DNA from: Anisus vortex
Taxonomy: Eukaryota > Mollusca > Gastropoda > Planorbidae
Assembly: GCA_949126835.1 (NCBI GenBank)
Contig: OX421507.1
Location: forward strand, 29,945,366-30,009,365
Reading direction: 5' to 3'
Length of the DNA: 64,000 nucleotides
A program made the translations under genes and the position numbers. Shown here in pieces: positions 11,458 through 22,955 of this stretch. Below the pieces are notes generated by a model. That model was not told where the DNA came from. It made no database searches and saw only the letters and a list, made by a program, of their open reading frames with translations. Each line of letters starts with the position of its first letter. Position 1 is the first letter of the stretch.

Positions 11458-11804
11458 CGTTCACATCTAACGTTAAAGTACTTGTGATGTGTTGCGTTCT
11501 TGTAGTTGTTGTAGTGGGCTGAGGTATGCTTGGTTCCGCCTTGGGACTAGTGCTCAGTGCCAGCTTTGTGGAGGAGATTTCATTCGGTGCCAATGTTGTC
11601 GTCTGGTTTACATCCGGTGGCAATGTTGTCGCCTGGTTTACATCCGGTGCCAATGTTGTCGTGGGGCTTGAAGAAGATGAACCAGCCTGGACAATTTTTT
11701 TCATGTCTATTATATATAGGGCAACAACAGTTGCCAAAGCCACTGACAATATAATGACAAGCAGCGTCAGAACCTTCTCAGATTGTGTATGGCCTTTTTG
11801 TGAA
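11458..11804 (-). CDS. Neprilysin-like M13 peptidase, transmembrane and stalk exon
   Basis: The frame opens with SQKGHTQSEK, then a hydrophobic stretch of about 22 residues (VLTLLVIILSVALATVVALY...), then IDMKK, as in a type II signal anchor. About 75 Ser/Thr/Pro-rich residues follow, with near-repeats of TTTLAPDVNQ, suggesting an O-glycosylated stalk. The acceptor is CATTTTCAG (AG at 11806-11805); one leading base completes a codon from exon 1. Two donors are in phase with exon 9959-10117: GTCAGT from 11457 (used here) and GTACTT from 11481. The pair of Cys that usually lies between anchor and PC.DFY was not found, so a small exon may be missing. Confidence 0.75.
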
Positions 11805-11829
11805 CTGAAAATGTAACATTAGAAAATTA

Positions 11830-12150
11830 AATTATAAAGTAACTTCAAGTCTTACCATCCCTTAATTTTTACCTAAGACCAATTCTTAAAATCCCTTAAT
11901 TTTATTGTAAAACCAATTCTTACCATGCAATAATTTTATCCTTAAACCAGTTCTTACTATCCCTTAATTTTATAATGAAACCAATTCTTACCATTCCTTA
12001 ATTTTATTGTAAAATCAATTCATACCATCCATTTATTTCATGGTAGCATCAAATTTTACCATCCCTTTATTTAATGATGAGATCATTCATTCCGTAATTA
12101 AGTAATACGTTTAATCATTTCTTAATTGCAACGCGAGGCCAATTTTTATC
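11830..12150. repeat. Degenerate tandem repeat, about 39-bp unit
   Basis: Several imperfect copies of TTACCATCCCTTAATTTTAT followed by a variable AAACCAATTC segment. Strongly diverged and so older than the neighbouring arrays. The stretch from 12150 to 12480 holds nothing recognised. Confidence 0.6.
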
Positions 12151-12488
12151 ATGTCCTAATTTTAGGGTTGAATAAATTCTCATCATTCCTAACAAAGATA
12201 TTTTTCTGCACAAAAAATTTCATTTTTCATTTTTAAATAGATTTTTATTAACTTTTTTTTTTGCATGCCGGTCTATGCGTGCGACCTTGTGTATGCGTAT
12301 GTATCATGTATGTGTAACATATATAAAATTAAAGAAACAGATTATACTATAACTGACCTCTTTATTGTTTTATACTTAATTTTTTACCAAAATGTGACCA
12401 GAAATTGAATTGTATTCACATTTGTTTTTAGTCACGAAGGTGATAAATTATGAGAGGCCTATGTCAACGCCATACAGTTGTAAACTAT

Positions 12489-13500
12489 ATACAGTAAACA
12501 ATGTTAATAATATACAATGTCAACACTATACATTAAACAATGTCAATAATATACAATGTCAACTACACACAGTAAACAATGTTAATAATATACAATGTCA
12601 ACACTATACATTAAACAATGTCAATAATATACAATGTCAACTACACACAGTAAACAATGTTAATAATATACAATGTCAACACTATACAGTAAACAATGTC
12701 AATAATATACAATGTCAACTACACACAGTAAACATTGTCAATAATATACAATGTCAACTGTATACAGTAAACAATGTCAATGATATACAATGTCAACTAT
12801 ATACAGTAACAAATGTCAATGATATACAATGTCAACTATATACAGTAAACAATGTCAACACTATACAGTAAACATTGTCAATAATATACAATGTCAACTT
12901 ATACAGTAAACAATGTCAACTACATACAGTAAACAATGTCAATAATATACAATGTCAACACTATACAGTAAACAATGTCAATAATATACAATGTCAGCTA
13001 CATACAGTAAACAATGTTAATAATATACAATGTCAACTATACACAGTAATTATTGTCAATTATATACAATGTCAACTTATACAGTAAACAATGTCAACTA
13101 CATACAGTAAACAATGTCAATAATATACAATGTCAACACTATACAGTAAACAATGTCAATAATATACAATGTCAACAATATACAGTAAACAATGCCAAAT
13201 ACATACAGTAAACAATGTCAATAATATACACTGTCAACACTATACAGTAAACAATGTCAATAATATACAATGTCAACTATATACAGTAAACAATTTCAAC
13301 TACATACAGTAAACTGTGTCAATAATATACAATGTCAACACTATACAGTAAACAATGTCAATGATATACAATGTCAACTATATACAGTAAACAATGTCAA
13401 CTACATAAGTAAACAATGTTAATAATATACAATGTCATCACTATATATTAAACAATGTCAATAATATGCAATGTCAACTATGTATTTACATACAGTAAAT
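12489..13500. repeat. Minisatellite, 39-bp unit with half-unit variants, about 26 copies
   Basis: The unit consists of ACAGTAAACAATGTCAATAA and TATACAATGTCAACACTAT. Because 39 is divisible by three it stays open in several frames; the resulting proteins rich in NNIQCQ are not real genes. Confidence 0.93.
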
Positions 13501-13605
13501 AATATCATTTAAATGAAAGTAAAGAATGCAAATTCTTTTGAAATAGTTGATCTGTCTTTCAAAACTCGAGACAGCCAGTAGGGCTAATTTCTAAGGCTAA
13601 CAAGG

Positions 13606-14035
13606 CCTTAAGTTGGGATATTAAAATGGACACATACATTGTCTAAGATGGTATATTAAAATGAAAAGAATAATTAACACATATTATATTTTCTAAAATT
13701 GGATATTAAAATGGACTGGTACATTGTCTAAGATGAGATATTAAAATGGACGCATACATTGTCAAAGATGGTATATTAAAATGGACACATACATTGTCTA
13801 AGATGAGATATTAAAATGGCCACATACATTGTCTAAGATGAGATATTAAAATGGACACATACATTGTCTAAGATGATATATTAAAATGGACACATATATT
13901 GTCTAAGATGATATATTAAAATGAACACATACATTGTCTAAGATGATATATTAAAATGAACACATACATTGTGTAAGATGATATATTAAAATGAACACAT
14001 ACATTGTCTAAGATGGGTTATTAAAATGACACTAA
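13606..14035. repeat. Minisatellite, 35-bp unit, about 12 copies
   Basis: The unit contains AAGATGAGATATTAAAATGG and ACACATACATTGTCT. It lies in intron 1 of the neprilysin-like gene. Confidence 0.92.
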
Positions 14036-14192
14036 CATTAAATGAGACTTCCTAGATTCTTAACTAGACAGTAGATATTAAATCGGCCTGGGTTCTCTAA
14101 CTAGGCAGTATATTTTAGATCGGCATGTGTTCGTAACTAGGCAGTAGATATTAGATCAGGCTGGGTTAAATTAACTTTGGAGTTCTCTCTTC

Positions 14193-14471
14193 ACGAAGCA
14201 GGACGTTTTGGCGCAGCCATTTTGGCGCAGGACGTTTTGGCACGATGGACTGAAAACACATCACATCATTTAATCAAATTAACTTAAAACTTCATTTGAT
14301 GAAAACAATATATTTTGTATAATAAATGAAACAAATATGAAATAAAAACATATTTAAACCATGTATATTATTTCCTCGAGCCGAAACGTCCCGCGCCAAA
14401 ACGGCTCGCGCCAAAACGTCCCGCGTTAAAACGGCTGCGCCAAAATGGTCGCGCCAAAACGGCACGTACCT
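14193..14471. mobile_element. MITE with 8-bp target duplication (GGCGC-rich inverted ends)
   Basis: The two halves are inverted and rich in CGTTTTGGCGC / GCGCCAAAACG. The 8-mer CTCTCTTC flanks both sides (14185-14192 and 14472-14479). An 8-bp duplication suits hAT- or P-type transposition; the family is unassigned. Confidence 0.75.
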
Positions 14472-14635
14472 CTCTCTTCAAATAGCAAATCAGGCTTATT
14501 GTGTGATTTAATAAGACTCAAAATGACATTTCCATTAACAAAGGCAAGTGTTTTTAGTTTGACGTAAGTGCGTATTTGTTTTTTCTAAGACTGTAATTAT
14601 TGTCTGCTAGCACTAACTGAAGTGTAGCTTCTACA

Positions 14636-15752
14636 TACCTTACGGTTTCTACATACCTTACGGTTTCTACATACCTTACGGTTTCTACATACCTTACGGT
14701 TTCTACATACTACTTACGGTTTCTACATATTCCTTACGGTTTCTACATATTCCTTACGGTTTCTACATATTCCTTACGGTTTCTACATATTCCTTACGGT
14801 TTCTACATATTCCTTACGGTTTCTACATATTCCTTACGGTTTCTACATATTCCTTACGGTTTCTACATATTCCTTACGGTTTCTACATATTCCTTACGGT
14901 TTCTACATATTCCTTACGGTTTCTACATATTCCTTACGGTTTCTACATACCTTACGGTTTCTACATATTCCTTACGGTTTCTACATATTCCTTACGGTTT
15001 CTACATATTTCTTACGGTTTCTACATACCTTACGGTTTCTACATATTCCTTACGGTTTCTACATATTCCTTACGGTTTCTACATACCTTACGGTTTCTAC
15101 ATATTTCTTACGGTTTCTACATACCTTACGGTTTCTACATATTCCTTACGGTTTGTACATATTCCTTACGGTTTCTACATACCTTACGGTTTCTACATAC
15201 CTTACGGTTTCTACATACCTTACGGTTTCTACATACCTTACGGTTTCTACATATACCTTACGGTTTCTACATATACCTTACGGTTTCTACATATACCTTA
15301 CGGTTTCTACATATACCTTACGGTTTCTACATATACCTTACGGTTTCTACATATTCCTTACGGTTTTTACATATTCCTTACAATTTCTACATATTCCTTA
15401 CGGTTTCTACATACCTTACGGTTTCTACATACCTTACGGTTTCTACATACCTTACGGTTTCTACATACCTTACGGTTTCTACTTATACCTTACGGTTTCT
15501 ACATATACCTTACGGTTTCTACATACCTTACGGTTTCTACTTATACCTTACGGTTTCTACATACTTAACGGTTTCTACATACCTTACGGTTTCTACATAC
15601 CTTACGGTTTCTACATATACCTTACGGTTTCTACATACCTTACGGTTTCTACATACCTTACGGTTTCTACATACCTTACGGTTTCTACATATACCTTACG
15701 GTTTCTACATACCTTACGGTTTCTACATACCTTACGGTTTCTACATACCTTA
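14636..15752. repeat. Minisatellite of 18-20-bp units derived from an exon/intron boundary
   Basis: About 58 units of CCTTACGGTTTCTACATA (18 bp) or CCTTACGGTTTCTACATATT (20 bp). Read on the minus strand the 18-bp unit is ACCGTAAGGTATGTAGAA, which is exactly the end of exon 1 of the neprilysin-like gene plus its splice donor (AAG|GTATGT at 15749/15748). The half nearest the exon (15170-15752) mainly keeps GTATGT or GTATAT; the far half is mainly the TT variant, where the donor GT is lost. Confidence 0.95.
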
Positions 15753-15849
15753 CGGTTTCGTGTCTGGACGTTCTTGTAGCCTCGCTACCTGAACCATAAA
15801 CACTCGAGTGTCCATCGTCTATATTAGTCTGAGAGTGCATCTTAAACAT
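15749..15849 (-). CDS. Neprilysin-like M13 peptidase, exon 1 (start codon, cytoplasmic tail)
   Basis: An ATG at 15849 and another in frame at 15840 open a short hydrophilic tail (MHSQTNIDDGHSSVYG, then RTSRHETV). The donor AAG|GTATGT leaves two bases which, with the first base of the exon at 11804, make a Ser codon and lead straight into SQKGHTQSEK and the membrane anchor. A short cytoplasmic N-terminus before a signal anchor is normal for M13 enzymes. The frame is open further upstream, so the true start is not fixed. The donor is the first of many tandem copies. Confidence 0.72.
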
Positions 15850-16384
15850 AATTTGAATAATGTAACGGTAGTCAAGAGTATAGTTATAATTCAATACACA
15901 ATCAACTATACAAAGTAAACCATCTCATCTACAGTAGTAAACATAATGATATGGATAGAGTGAACATTTATTTATTCAGGCATTAAACAATGGCATATAA
16001 ATGCACTTGACAATATCATATATTTATTATACCATAAGTTGAATAACTAATCGACCTGAGAATAGTTAGCCCGTTCTACTTAGCCATCTGGATAATTTCC
16101 CCAGTTAAATAAATGACCTTAGTTTGAGAGTGCAGTGAAACTAGTCAACAGATAACGAGTTATCGCATGCCACTCCTTTGTCCTAAAGATTCGAAATATT
16201 ACAAAGATTAGGCCGCAAGCGATAACTCACATTTTATTATTTTAGTGGAACATCTTGATTGGAGTGCTCATTTCTGTCAGGACTCGACTCAGGACCATCG
16301 TGATAGACCGGTATTGGTTGGAAGAACGTGAAGAAAATAGAGTAAGGCGACTTAGCTAAAGTAAATAAAACTCCTTTCGTTATA

Positions 16385-16535
16385 CTAAGAAATCTTATAA
16401 GCATTAGTTCTTGCAATGGAACTAAGAAATCTTATAAGCATTAGTTCTTGCAATGGAAATAACAAATCTTATAAGCATTAGTTTTTGTACTGGAACTAAG
16501 AAATCTTATAAGCATTAGTTCTTGCACTGAAACTA
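16385..16535. repeat. Tandem repeat, 37-bp unit, 4 copies
   Basis: The unit contains CTAAGAAATCTTATAAGCAT and TAGTTCTTGCAATGGAA. The stretch 15850-16380 before it shows nothing recognised. Confidence 0.9.
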
Positions 16536-16544
16536 AGGAAAATG

Positions 16545-16935
16545 TTTTAGCCGCATGTTTATCTGAGTATTGTAATCGATTGTTATTGCGTTGTATTTCT
16601 ATGATAGAGTTTCATGACACATGCATTACTACTACATTGCTCTTTGCCCTTCTGTCCTCTAGTGTTTCTAAGTTTAGTGATTTAACTATTGTTGGTACTC
16701 TTGTCAGTTGTGAAAATTCGCTTTTATTGAACCTTGCATCTGTTTCTGAAATTACTTCTAATTTTTAAAATGTTTTGTTTAGTTGATGTGTCACATCAAG
16801 AAAATACATACTCTAGTATAGATCTATTTAGTCAACATTTTAATTTAAGTTTGTAAATGTCCCTTTTTATGAAGCCCGGTGTTGAATTTGTATTTTCTAA
16901 TTACTTCAACAGCATGTGAATTCCATTAAATATGT
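16545..16935 (-). mobile_element. LINE fragment, Jockey/CR1-type family
   Basis: The sequence follows the 3' part of the LINE at 60485-62290, for example GCTCTTTGCCCTTCTGTCCT and CTAGTGTTTCTAAGTTTAGTG. Frames are broken; this is an old truncated copy. Confidence 0.75.
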
Positions 16936-16998
16936 CATGCGTGATCATCATTTCTTCAAGTACTTAGCATTTTTTAGTTTGGGTTCAATGTTTCCAAA

Positions 16999-17482
16999 AA
17001 TTAAACATTAAAACAAGAAAACCGTAAAAACGAAGTTTTTATTATACTCCCTTTATTTGCAAACTAAGTTTACCATCATGTAATTAAATAATTGATTGAC
17101 TACTGCAAATGAAATATCTGTGTCGCAAATCTCAAAAATATCTCCTTACTCCGTATGAATTGTTCTAAAAATAATCGTAGCGCATATTTTTTTTTTTTTC
17201 TAGCTTTGCGCCGAAAAAGTATAAAAAGTTTCACAGGCATTTTTAACGCGAAATCAAAATATTTCTTATACTTTCCTTTTAAGAAATGAATATTGTCATA
17301 AGTGTAGTATTATTAAGTTGTTTTAACTGAAAATTTGAAAGGATGTATTGTTAGGCGCCACAAATTTGCTGTCCAAATTTCAGCTCGATCGGACCACGGG
17401 AAGTGGTCGAAAATCGAAGCCAATTTTTGCACCATTGACGATTGCAGACGTTGCAACTTAAAATAAAGGGAGTAAAAAACCC
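16999..17482. mobile_element. Nonautonomous repeat, ACTCCCTTTATTT family
   Basis: About 480 bp, starting AACAAGAAAACCGTAAAAACG. TACTCCCTTTATTT at about 17045 is inverted to AAATAAAGGGAGTA at the right end. Near-identical copies occur at 37398-37876 and 37877-38357, and a diverged one at 46431-47395. The superfamily is not known to me. Confidence 0.8.
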
Positions 17483-18118
17483 TTAGATTTACAGATGTTC
17501 ATTCTATACAGGTTAAAAAACTTAATTCAAGTAAGCTCTGACAGCAGCTATTAGTCTATATAAATTATTTAATCAATATTGATTTTTATTGCTTGTTTTG
17601 AAGATTACCTTAAGTATTTAACTTAGGTACAGTTAAGGGCTTTATTGAATCATAACAGTTGGTGTATTTGCGATATAAAAAGTTATAAAAGCTTCAATCT
17701 CAATTTCCGTTTAGGTAAAGTGTTAAGCTAAATAACAAAGATTGATACCCAAAAATTAAACTGCGCAAAATGAAGTGCAATTTGGTTTGAACCAGATATA
17801 ATGTTCTCAGTAATAACAACAATAACGCAATGTAAGTAATGTATTTAATTTATGTAGGCTAATGTATGTAATATTAAATAATATTAAAGCACAATATTGA
17901 TGTAGCTGATAGGCTACTTCTTTCTAAATAATAAACACACAAAAAGACATCATTTTGTTTAAACAATGTTTATTTGTACAACAAATCCTTCTTTTTTAAA
18001 TATGGCTGAATAGATAAATTTATTCCAAAAACAAAATCATCTTTAAAAAGAAAATAATATATATATTTATTTTTAAGGCTAATGATTTAGATTACACGTA
18101 GGCCTATATATATATATA
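17483..18118. other. Unannotated AT-rich intergenic sequence
   Basis: Nothing coding or repeated was recognised here apart from short TA-rich runs towards the right end. Confidence 0.5.
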
Positions 18119-18551
18119 TCTATATATATAAAAAGACAGTGTTAAGCCCCGCGAGGATCCCCATTGGTCAATTTGAAAACACGTGTGTCACTGACCTAGC
18201 TAGGCCTAGCCCAATATACCGTCTAATAATTTTTCACATCGGTCATGTGTCTTCGATAGCTCAGTGGTAAACGTAGTGGACTGCTATACGGGCGACCAGG
18301 GTTCGATTCTCCAGTTAGTCTATACTTTTTTTTTCGACAATTAATTTTTCAAACTTTTAAAAACAAAAGACATTGTAAATCTATAGGCAATATAGATTTT
18401 GTTAAATAAAAATATTTGACTATTTTTTTTACCCTATTACAATATTTATTTACTTTCCTAAAAGTATTCAGTAAGTGTAGTTTATAAATTTGTTATCTGC
18501 ACCCCAGACAGTCCTTTTTTTTTCACCCGGGCAACGCCGGGCAATGTAGCT

Positions 18552-18554
<3 letters not shown>
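18119..18554 (+). mobile_element. Helitron-like nonautonomous element carrying a tRNA-like segment, copy 1
   Basis: It starts TC-TATATATATAAAAAGACAG and ends after a short GC hairpin (CCCGGGCAACGCCGGGCAA, then TGTAGCTTGT). A TC start, a GC-rich hairpin just before the 3' end and AT-rich flanks are Helitron-like, although the end reads CTTG, not CTRR. The inside carries a tRNA-like sequence. A copy in opposite orientation is at 22294-22696. Confidence 0.65.
18248..18320 (+). pseudogene. tRNA-like sequence (tRNA-Tyr-related) within the Helitron-like element
   Basis: CTTCGATAGCTCAGTGGTA is an A-box arm like that of tRNA-Tyr, and AGGGTTCGATTCTCC is a B box. The acceptor ends do not pair, so this is a decayed tRNA used as an internal promoter-like module, not a working tRNA gene. 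Confidence 0.7.
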
Positions 18555-18637
<83 letters not shown>

Positions 18638-18640
18638 GTA
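18553..18640. repeat. (TA)n microsatellite
   Basis: A nearly pure AT dinucleotide run directly after the Helitron-like end. Confidence 0.95.
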
Positions 18641-19420
18641 CAGTGTATAGCTGTAATTGGAACCATATAATATTAGAATTCTTGTTTATGCGTTGAAAAA
18701 CTACTTCACCGCGCTTATTGACGAGTCTTAAATCTTATGCATGCCTACATTTTGGATGACACATCACTTGCGATCCTATTCGCTAAATTCGTTTTAAAAT
18801 ATGACTGCCTTCTGCTATAAATTGTGGCATACTCACTTTTAATATTGAAGACATAATCCTCACAATAATACTTGAAGCCTTTGTTTATTTGTAATCGGCC
18901 TGAACTTGCTGTTGAAAGTGAAATGAATTTCTCAATGTCCGTGAAAGTCAGTTACAAGGCATAAATCTCTGCTTGTAATCGTAATGGTTGCCATTGTAAG
19001 CAAAACAAAATGAAACCGGAAGATCAATAATGCACTTGAAACATGCCGAAAAGATAATTATACGATTGTTTACGGGAATATAGCGGAAATGCATTTTCAT
19101 CCAAATTGCCTATTTAAGACTCGTCAATGTTCCTCATTTGGGTCCTGTGTTCCACATTTTTAATTTTTACCACTTTTCTCTTACTGGGGGTAGGGATGTC
19201 TGAATGTTACTAATTTAAAAAAAAAAGAATTTCGATAAAAATTCAACAGATGAGTGTTTGCTTTGTAAGCTACCAGCAGTCTGAGGCCAATTATTTCATT
19301 GTTTAACATTTATAACAATATGTTACGGTAGGGTAAGCAATGTTGGATCACTTAAGTTGGCCTATACGTATCTGGACCATTTACACAACTAAACTTATTG
19401 AAATAAATGTTGACTAGATC
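18641..19420. other. Unannotated intergenic sequence
   Basis: No gene or repeat was recognised here. Confidence 0.5.
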
Positions 19421-19424
19421 GCAC

Positions 19425-19485
19425 TGAGCATGCTCATTGAATAGCATGGATTGAAGCGCTATATAAATAACCATTATTTGTATTC
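19425..19485 (+). mobile_element. Possible L2-type LINE 3' tail
   Basis: GAAGCGCTATATAAATAACC followed by ATTATTTG resembles the 3' end of L2-like elements in invertebrates. Only about 60 bp are visible. Confidence 0.4.
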
Positions 19486-19627
19486 AACAAAATATGTAAT
19501 TTTCTCCTTGACCAATAAAGAAATTAACGTTATAAAGACGATACAATCCATGTATGTATTGAAATGACTGAAATGATGCAATATTTTTTTATACAAAAAA
19601 CAAACATGCAATGCTTAGCTAACATAT

Positions 19628-19737
19628 GGGCTGTATTGCTGCTGAGAGTTAACACCCTTGCCCATTTTACAATTACGATGTATACGATTGACTTGTATAA
19701 GGGGCAAGGGTGTTAACTCTCAGCAGCAATACGGCCC
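19628..19737. repeat. Long hairpin, 36-bp arms
   Basis: The arm at 19628-19663 (GGGCTGTATTGCTGCTGAGA...) is the reverse complement of 19702-19737 with one mismatch, separated by a 38-base loop. This could be a tiny MITE or an RNA hairpin. No clear target duplication is seen. Confidence 0.85.
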
Positions 19738-20002
19738 ATTGCATGTGTCATATAAATCACCATGGAAACATTGTCAACTAACAATTGTTTGCTTAAAAAA
19801 AAGAACTCTTTTTAGTAAAGAGAAACAATTATGGTCTAAGACGTGACGTATATCTTTGAATTTCAGCCTCAATTTGACCAGCGTGAAGTTTGGCTCCTTG
19901 TTATTTTCTTTCACCAATCATAACTTTGTCCATTATTCAATCAGACATTATGAAATTATCTCTCCTTTCTTTCTTTTTTTCTTCGTCGCTTCTGAAATGT
20001 AC

Positions 20003-22262
20003 ATAAGTTGAACATAAGTAGATCTAGTTGGATATGTGACAGTGTGCCTAAGTTGAACATAAGTAGATCTAGTTGGATATGTGATAAAGTGCATAAGTTG
20101 AGCATACGTTGATCTAGTTGGATATGTGGCTGTGTACACAAGTTGAACATAAGTTGTTGGATATGTGACTGTGTACATAAGTTGAACATAAGTAGATCTA
20201 GTTGGATATGTGACTGTGTACATAAGTTGAACATAAGTATATCTAGTTGGATATGTGACTGTGTACATAAATTGAACATAAGTATATCTAGTTGGATATG
20301 TGACTGTGTACATAAATTGAACATAAGTATATCTAGTTGGATATGTGACTGTGTACATAAATTGAACATAAGTAGATCTAGTTGGATATGTGACTGTGTA
20401 CATAAATTGAACATAAGTAGATCTAGTTGGATATGTGACTGTGTACATAAATTGAACATAAGTATATCTAGTTGGATATGTGACTGTGTACATAAATTGA
20501 ACATAAGTATATCTAGTTGGATATGTGACTGTGTACATAAATTGAACATAAGTAGATCTAGTTGGATATGTGACTGTGTACATAAATTGAACATAAGTAG
20601 ATCTAGTTGGATATGTGGCTGTGTACATAAATTGAACATAAGTAGATCTAGTTGGATATGTGACTGTGTACATAAATTGAACATAAGTAGATCTAGTTGG
20701 ATATGTGGCTGTGTACATAAATTGAACATAAGTAGATCTAGTTGGATATGTGACTGTGTACATAAATTGAACATAAGTAGATCTAGTTGGATATGTGACT
20801 GTGTACATAAATTGAACATAAGTAGATCTAGTTGGATATGTGGCTGTGTACATAAATTGAACATAAGTAGATCTAGTTGGATATGTGGCTGTGTACATAA
20901 ATTGAACATAAGTAGATCTAGTTGGATATGTGACTGTGTACATAAGTTGAACATAAGTAGATCTAGTTGGATATGTGACTGTGTACATAAGTTGAACATA
21001 AGTAGATCTAGTTGGATATGTGACTGTGTACATAAGTTGAACATAAGTAGATCTAGTTGGATATGTGACTGTGTACATAAATTAAACATAAGTAGATCTA
21101 GTTGGATATGTGGCTGTGTACATAAATTGAACATAAGTAGATCTAGTTGGATATGTGACTGTGTACATAAATTGAACATAAGTAGATCTAGTTGGATATG
21201 TGGCTGTGTACATAAATTGAACATAAGTAGATCTAGTTGGATATGTGGCTGTGTACATAAATTGAACATAAGTAGATCTAGTTGGATATGTGACTGTGTA
21301 CATAAGTTGAACATAAGTAGATCTAGTTGGATATGTGACTGTGTACATAAGTTGAACATAAGTAGATCTAGTTGGATATGTGACTGTGTACATAAATTGA
21401 ACATAAGTAGATCTAGTTGGATATGTGGCTGTGTACATAAATTGAACATAAGTAGATCTAGTTGGATATGTGACTGTGTACATAAGTTGAACATAAGTAG
21501 TTGGATATGTGACTTTTTATATAAGTTGAACATAAGTAGATCTAGTTGGATATGTGACTGTGTACATAAGTAGAACATAAGTATATCTAGTTGGATATGT
21601 GACTATGTACATAAGTTGAACATAAGTAGATCTAGTTGGATATGTGACTGTGTACATAAGTTGAACATAAGTAGTTGGATGTGTGATTGTGTACATAAGT
21701 TGAACATAAGTTGTTGAATATGTGACTTTGTACATGAGTTTAACATAAGAAGATCTAGTTGGATATGTGACAGTTTGCCTAAGTTGAACATAAGTAGATC
21801 TAGTTGGATATGTGACAAATTGCATAAGTTGAACGTACGTTGATCTAGTTGGATATGTGACTGTGTATATAAGTTGAACATAAGTAGATCTAGTTGGATA
21901 TGTCACTGTGTACATAAGATGAACATAAGTAGTTGGATATGTGACTGTGTACATAAGTTGAACATAATTAGTTGGATATGTGACTGTGTACATAAGTTGA
22001 ACATAATTAGTTGGATATGTGACTGTGTACATAAGTTGAACATAAGTAGTTGGATATGTGACTGTGTACATAAGTTGAACATAATTAGTTGGATATGTGA
22101 CTGTGTACATAAGTTGAACATAAGTAGTTGGATATGTGACTGTGTACATAAGTTGAACATAATTAGTTGGATATGTGACTGTGTACATAAGTTGAACATA
22201 AGTAGTTGGATATGTGACTGTGTACATAAGTTGAACATAAATAGTTGGATATGTGACTGTGT
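20003..22262. repeat. Minisatellite, 45-bp unit with 39-bp variants, about 51 copies
   Basis: The unit contains TTGAACATAAGTAGATCTAG and TTGGATATGTGACTGTGTAC. From about 21900 a 6-bp deletion variant (39 bp) dominates. Both lengths are divisible by three, so both strands stay open for hundreds of codons; these are not genes. The array lies between the two inverted Helitron-like copies. Confidence 0.96.
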
Positions 22263-22293
22263 ATATCTTTTGTAGGCCTATATTATATAAAAT

Positions 22294-22696
22294 ACAAGCT
22301 ACATTGCCCGGCGTTGCCCGGGTGAAAAAAAAAAAGGACTGTCTGAATACTTTTAGGAAAGTAAATAAATATTGTAATAGTGTAAAAAAAAAAGTAAAAT
22401 ATTTTTATTTAACAAAATCTATATTGCCTATAGATTTACAATGTCTTTTGTTTTTAAAAGTTTGAAAAATTAATTGTCGAAAAAAAAAAGTATAGTCTAA
22501 CTGGAGACTCGAACCCTGGTCGGCCGTATAGCAGTCCACTACGTTTACCACTGAGCTATCGAAGACACATGTCCGATGTGAAAAATTATTAGACGGTATA
22601 TTGGGCTAGGCCTAGATAGGTCAGTGACACACGTGTTTTCAAATTGACCAATGGCGATCCTCGCGGGGCTTAACACTGTCTTTTTATATATATAGA
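22294..22696 (-). mobile_element. Helitron-like nonautonomous element with tRNA-like segment, copy 2
   Basis: The reverse complement follows copy 1 (18119-18554) from TATATATATAAAAAGACAGTG through the tRNA-like module to the CCCGGGCAACGCCGGGCAAT hairpin and GCTTGT end. It lacks part of the 3' third of copy 1. Confidence 0.65.
22496..22568 (-). pseudogene. tRNA-like sequence in Helitron-like copy 2
   Basis: On the minus strand CTTCGATAGCTCAGTGGTA and a B box CAGGGTTCGAGTCTCC are visible, as in copy 1, with scattered changes. Confidence 0.65.
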
Positions 22697-22955
22697 TATA
22701 TCACCCCCCTATCCCAACCTGCTGTAAATATGCAATGGTAGACTATATAGCTTATGTCCTCCCACTTTACAAAGTTAGTTGGGCGGGAATGAGGGGGGGG
22801 GCACTAACAGGCATATTCTGATCTCGTACCCTATTCATCTTAAACTAATAAGTGTTATATCTGACTGTTAGAAAGAATGCATCCAACAAAATAAGTAATT
22901 TTTTAGGCATTAATTATTCTCAAGAATGAGCAACAGGCTTGTGGTGCAATCTGCA

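Noticed and set aside
14636..15752. Possible CRISPR-like array or telomere-type repeat
   Set aside because: Units are directly abutting without spacers, in a spliced eukaryotic gene; the unit is explained by the exon-1 donor.
18248..18320. Functional tRNA gene
   Set aside because: A and B boxes are present but the acceptor stem does not pair and the sequence is part of a repeated element.
19948..22275. Open frames of 376, 540 and 476 codons
   Set aside because: Read-through of the 45/39-bp array in three frames; not proteins.
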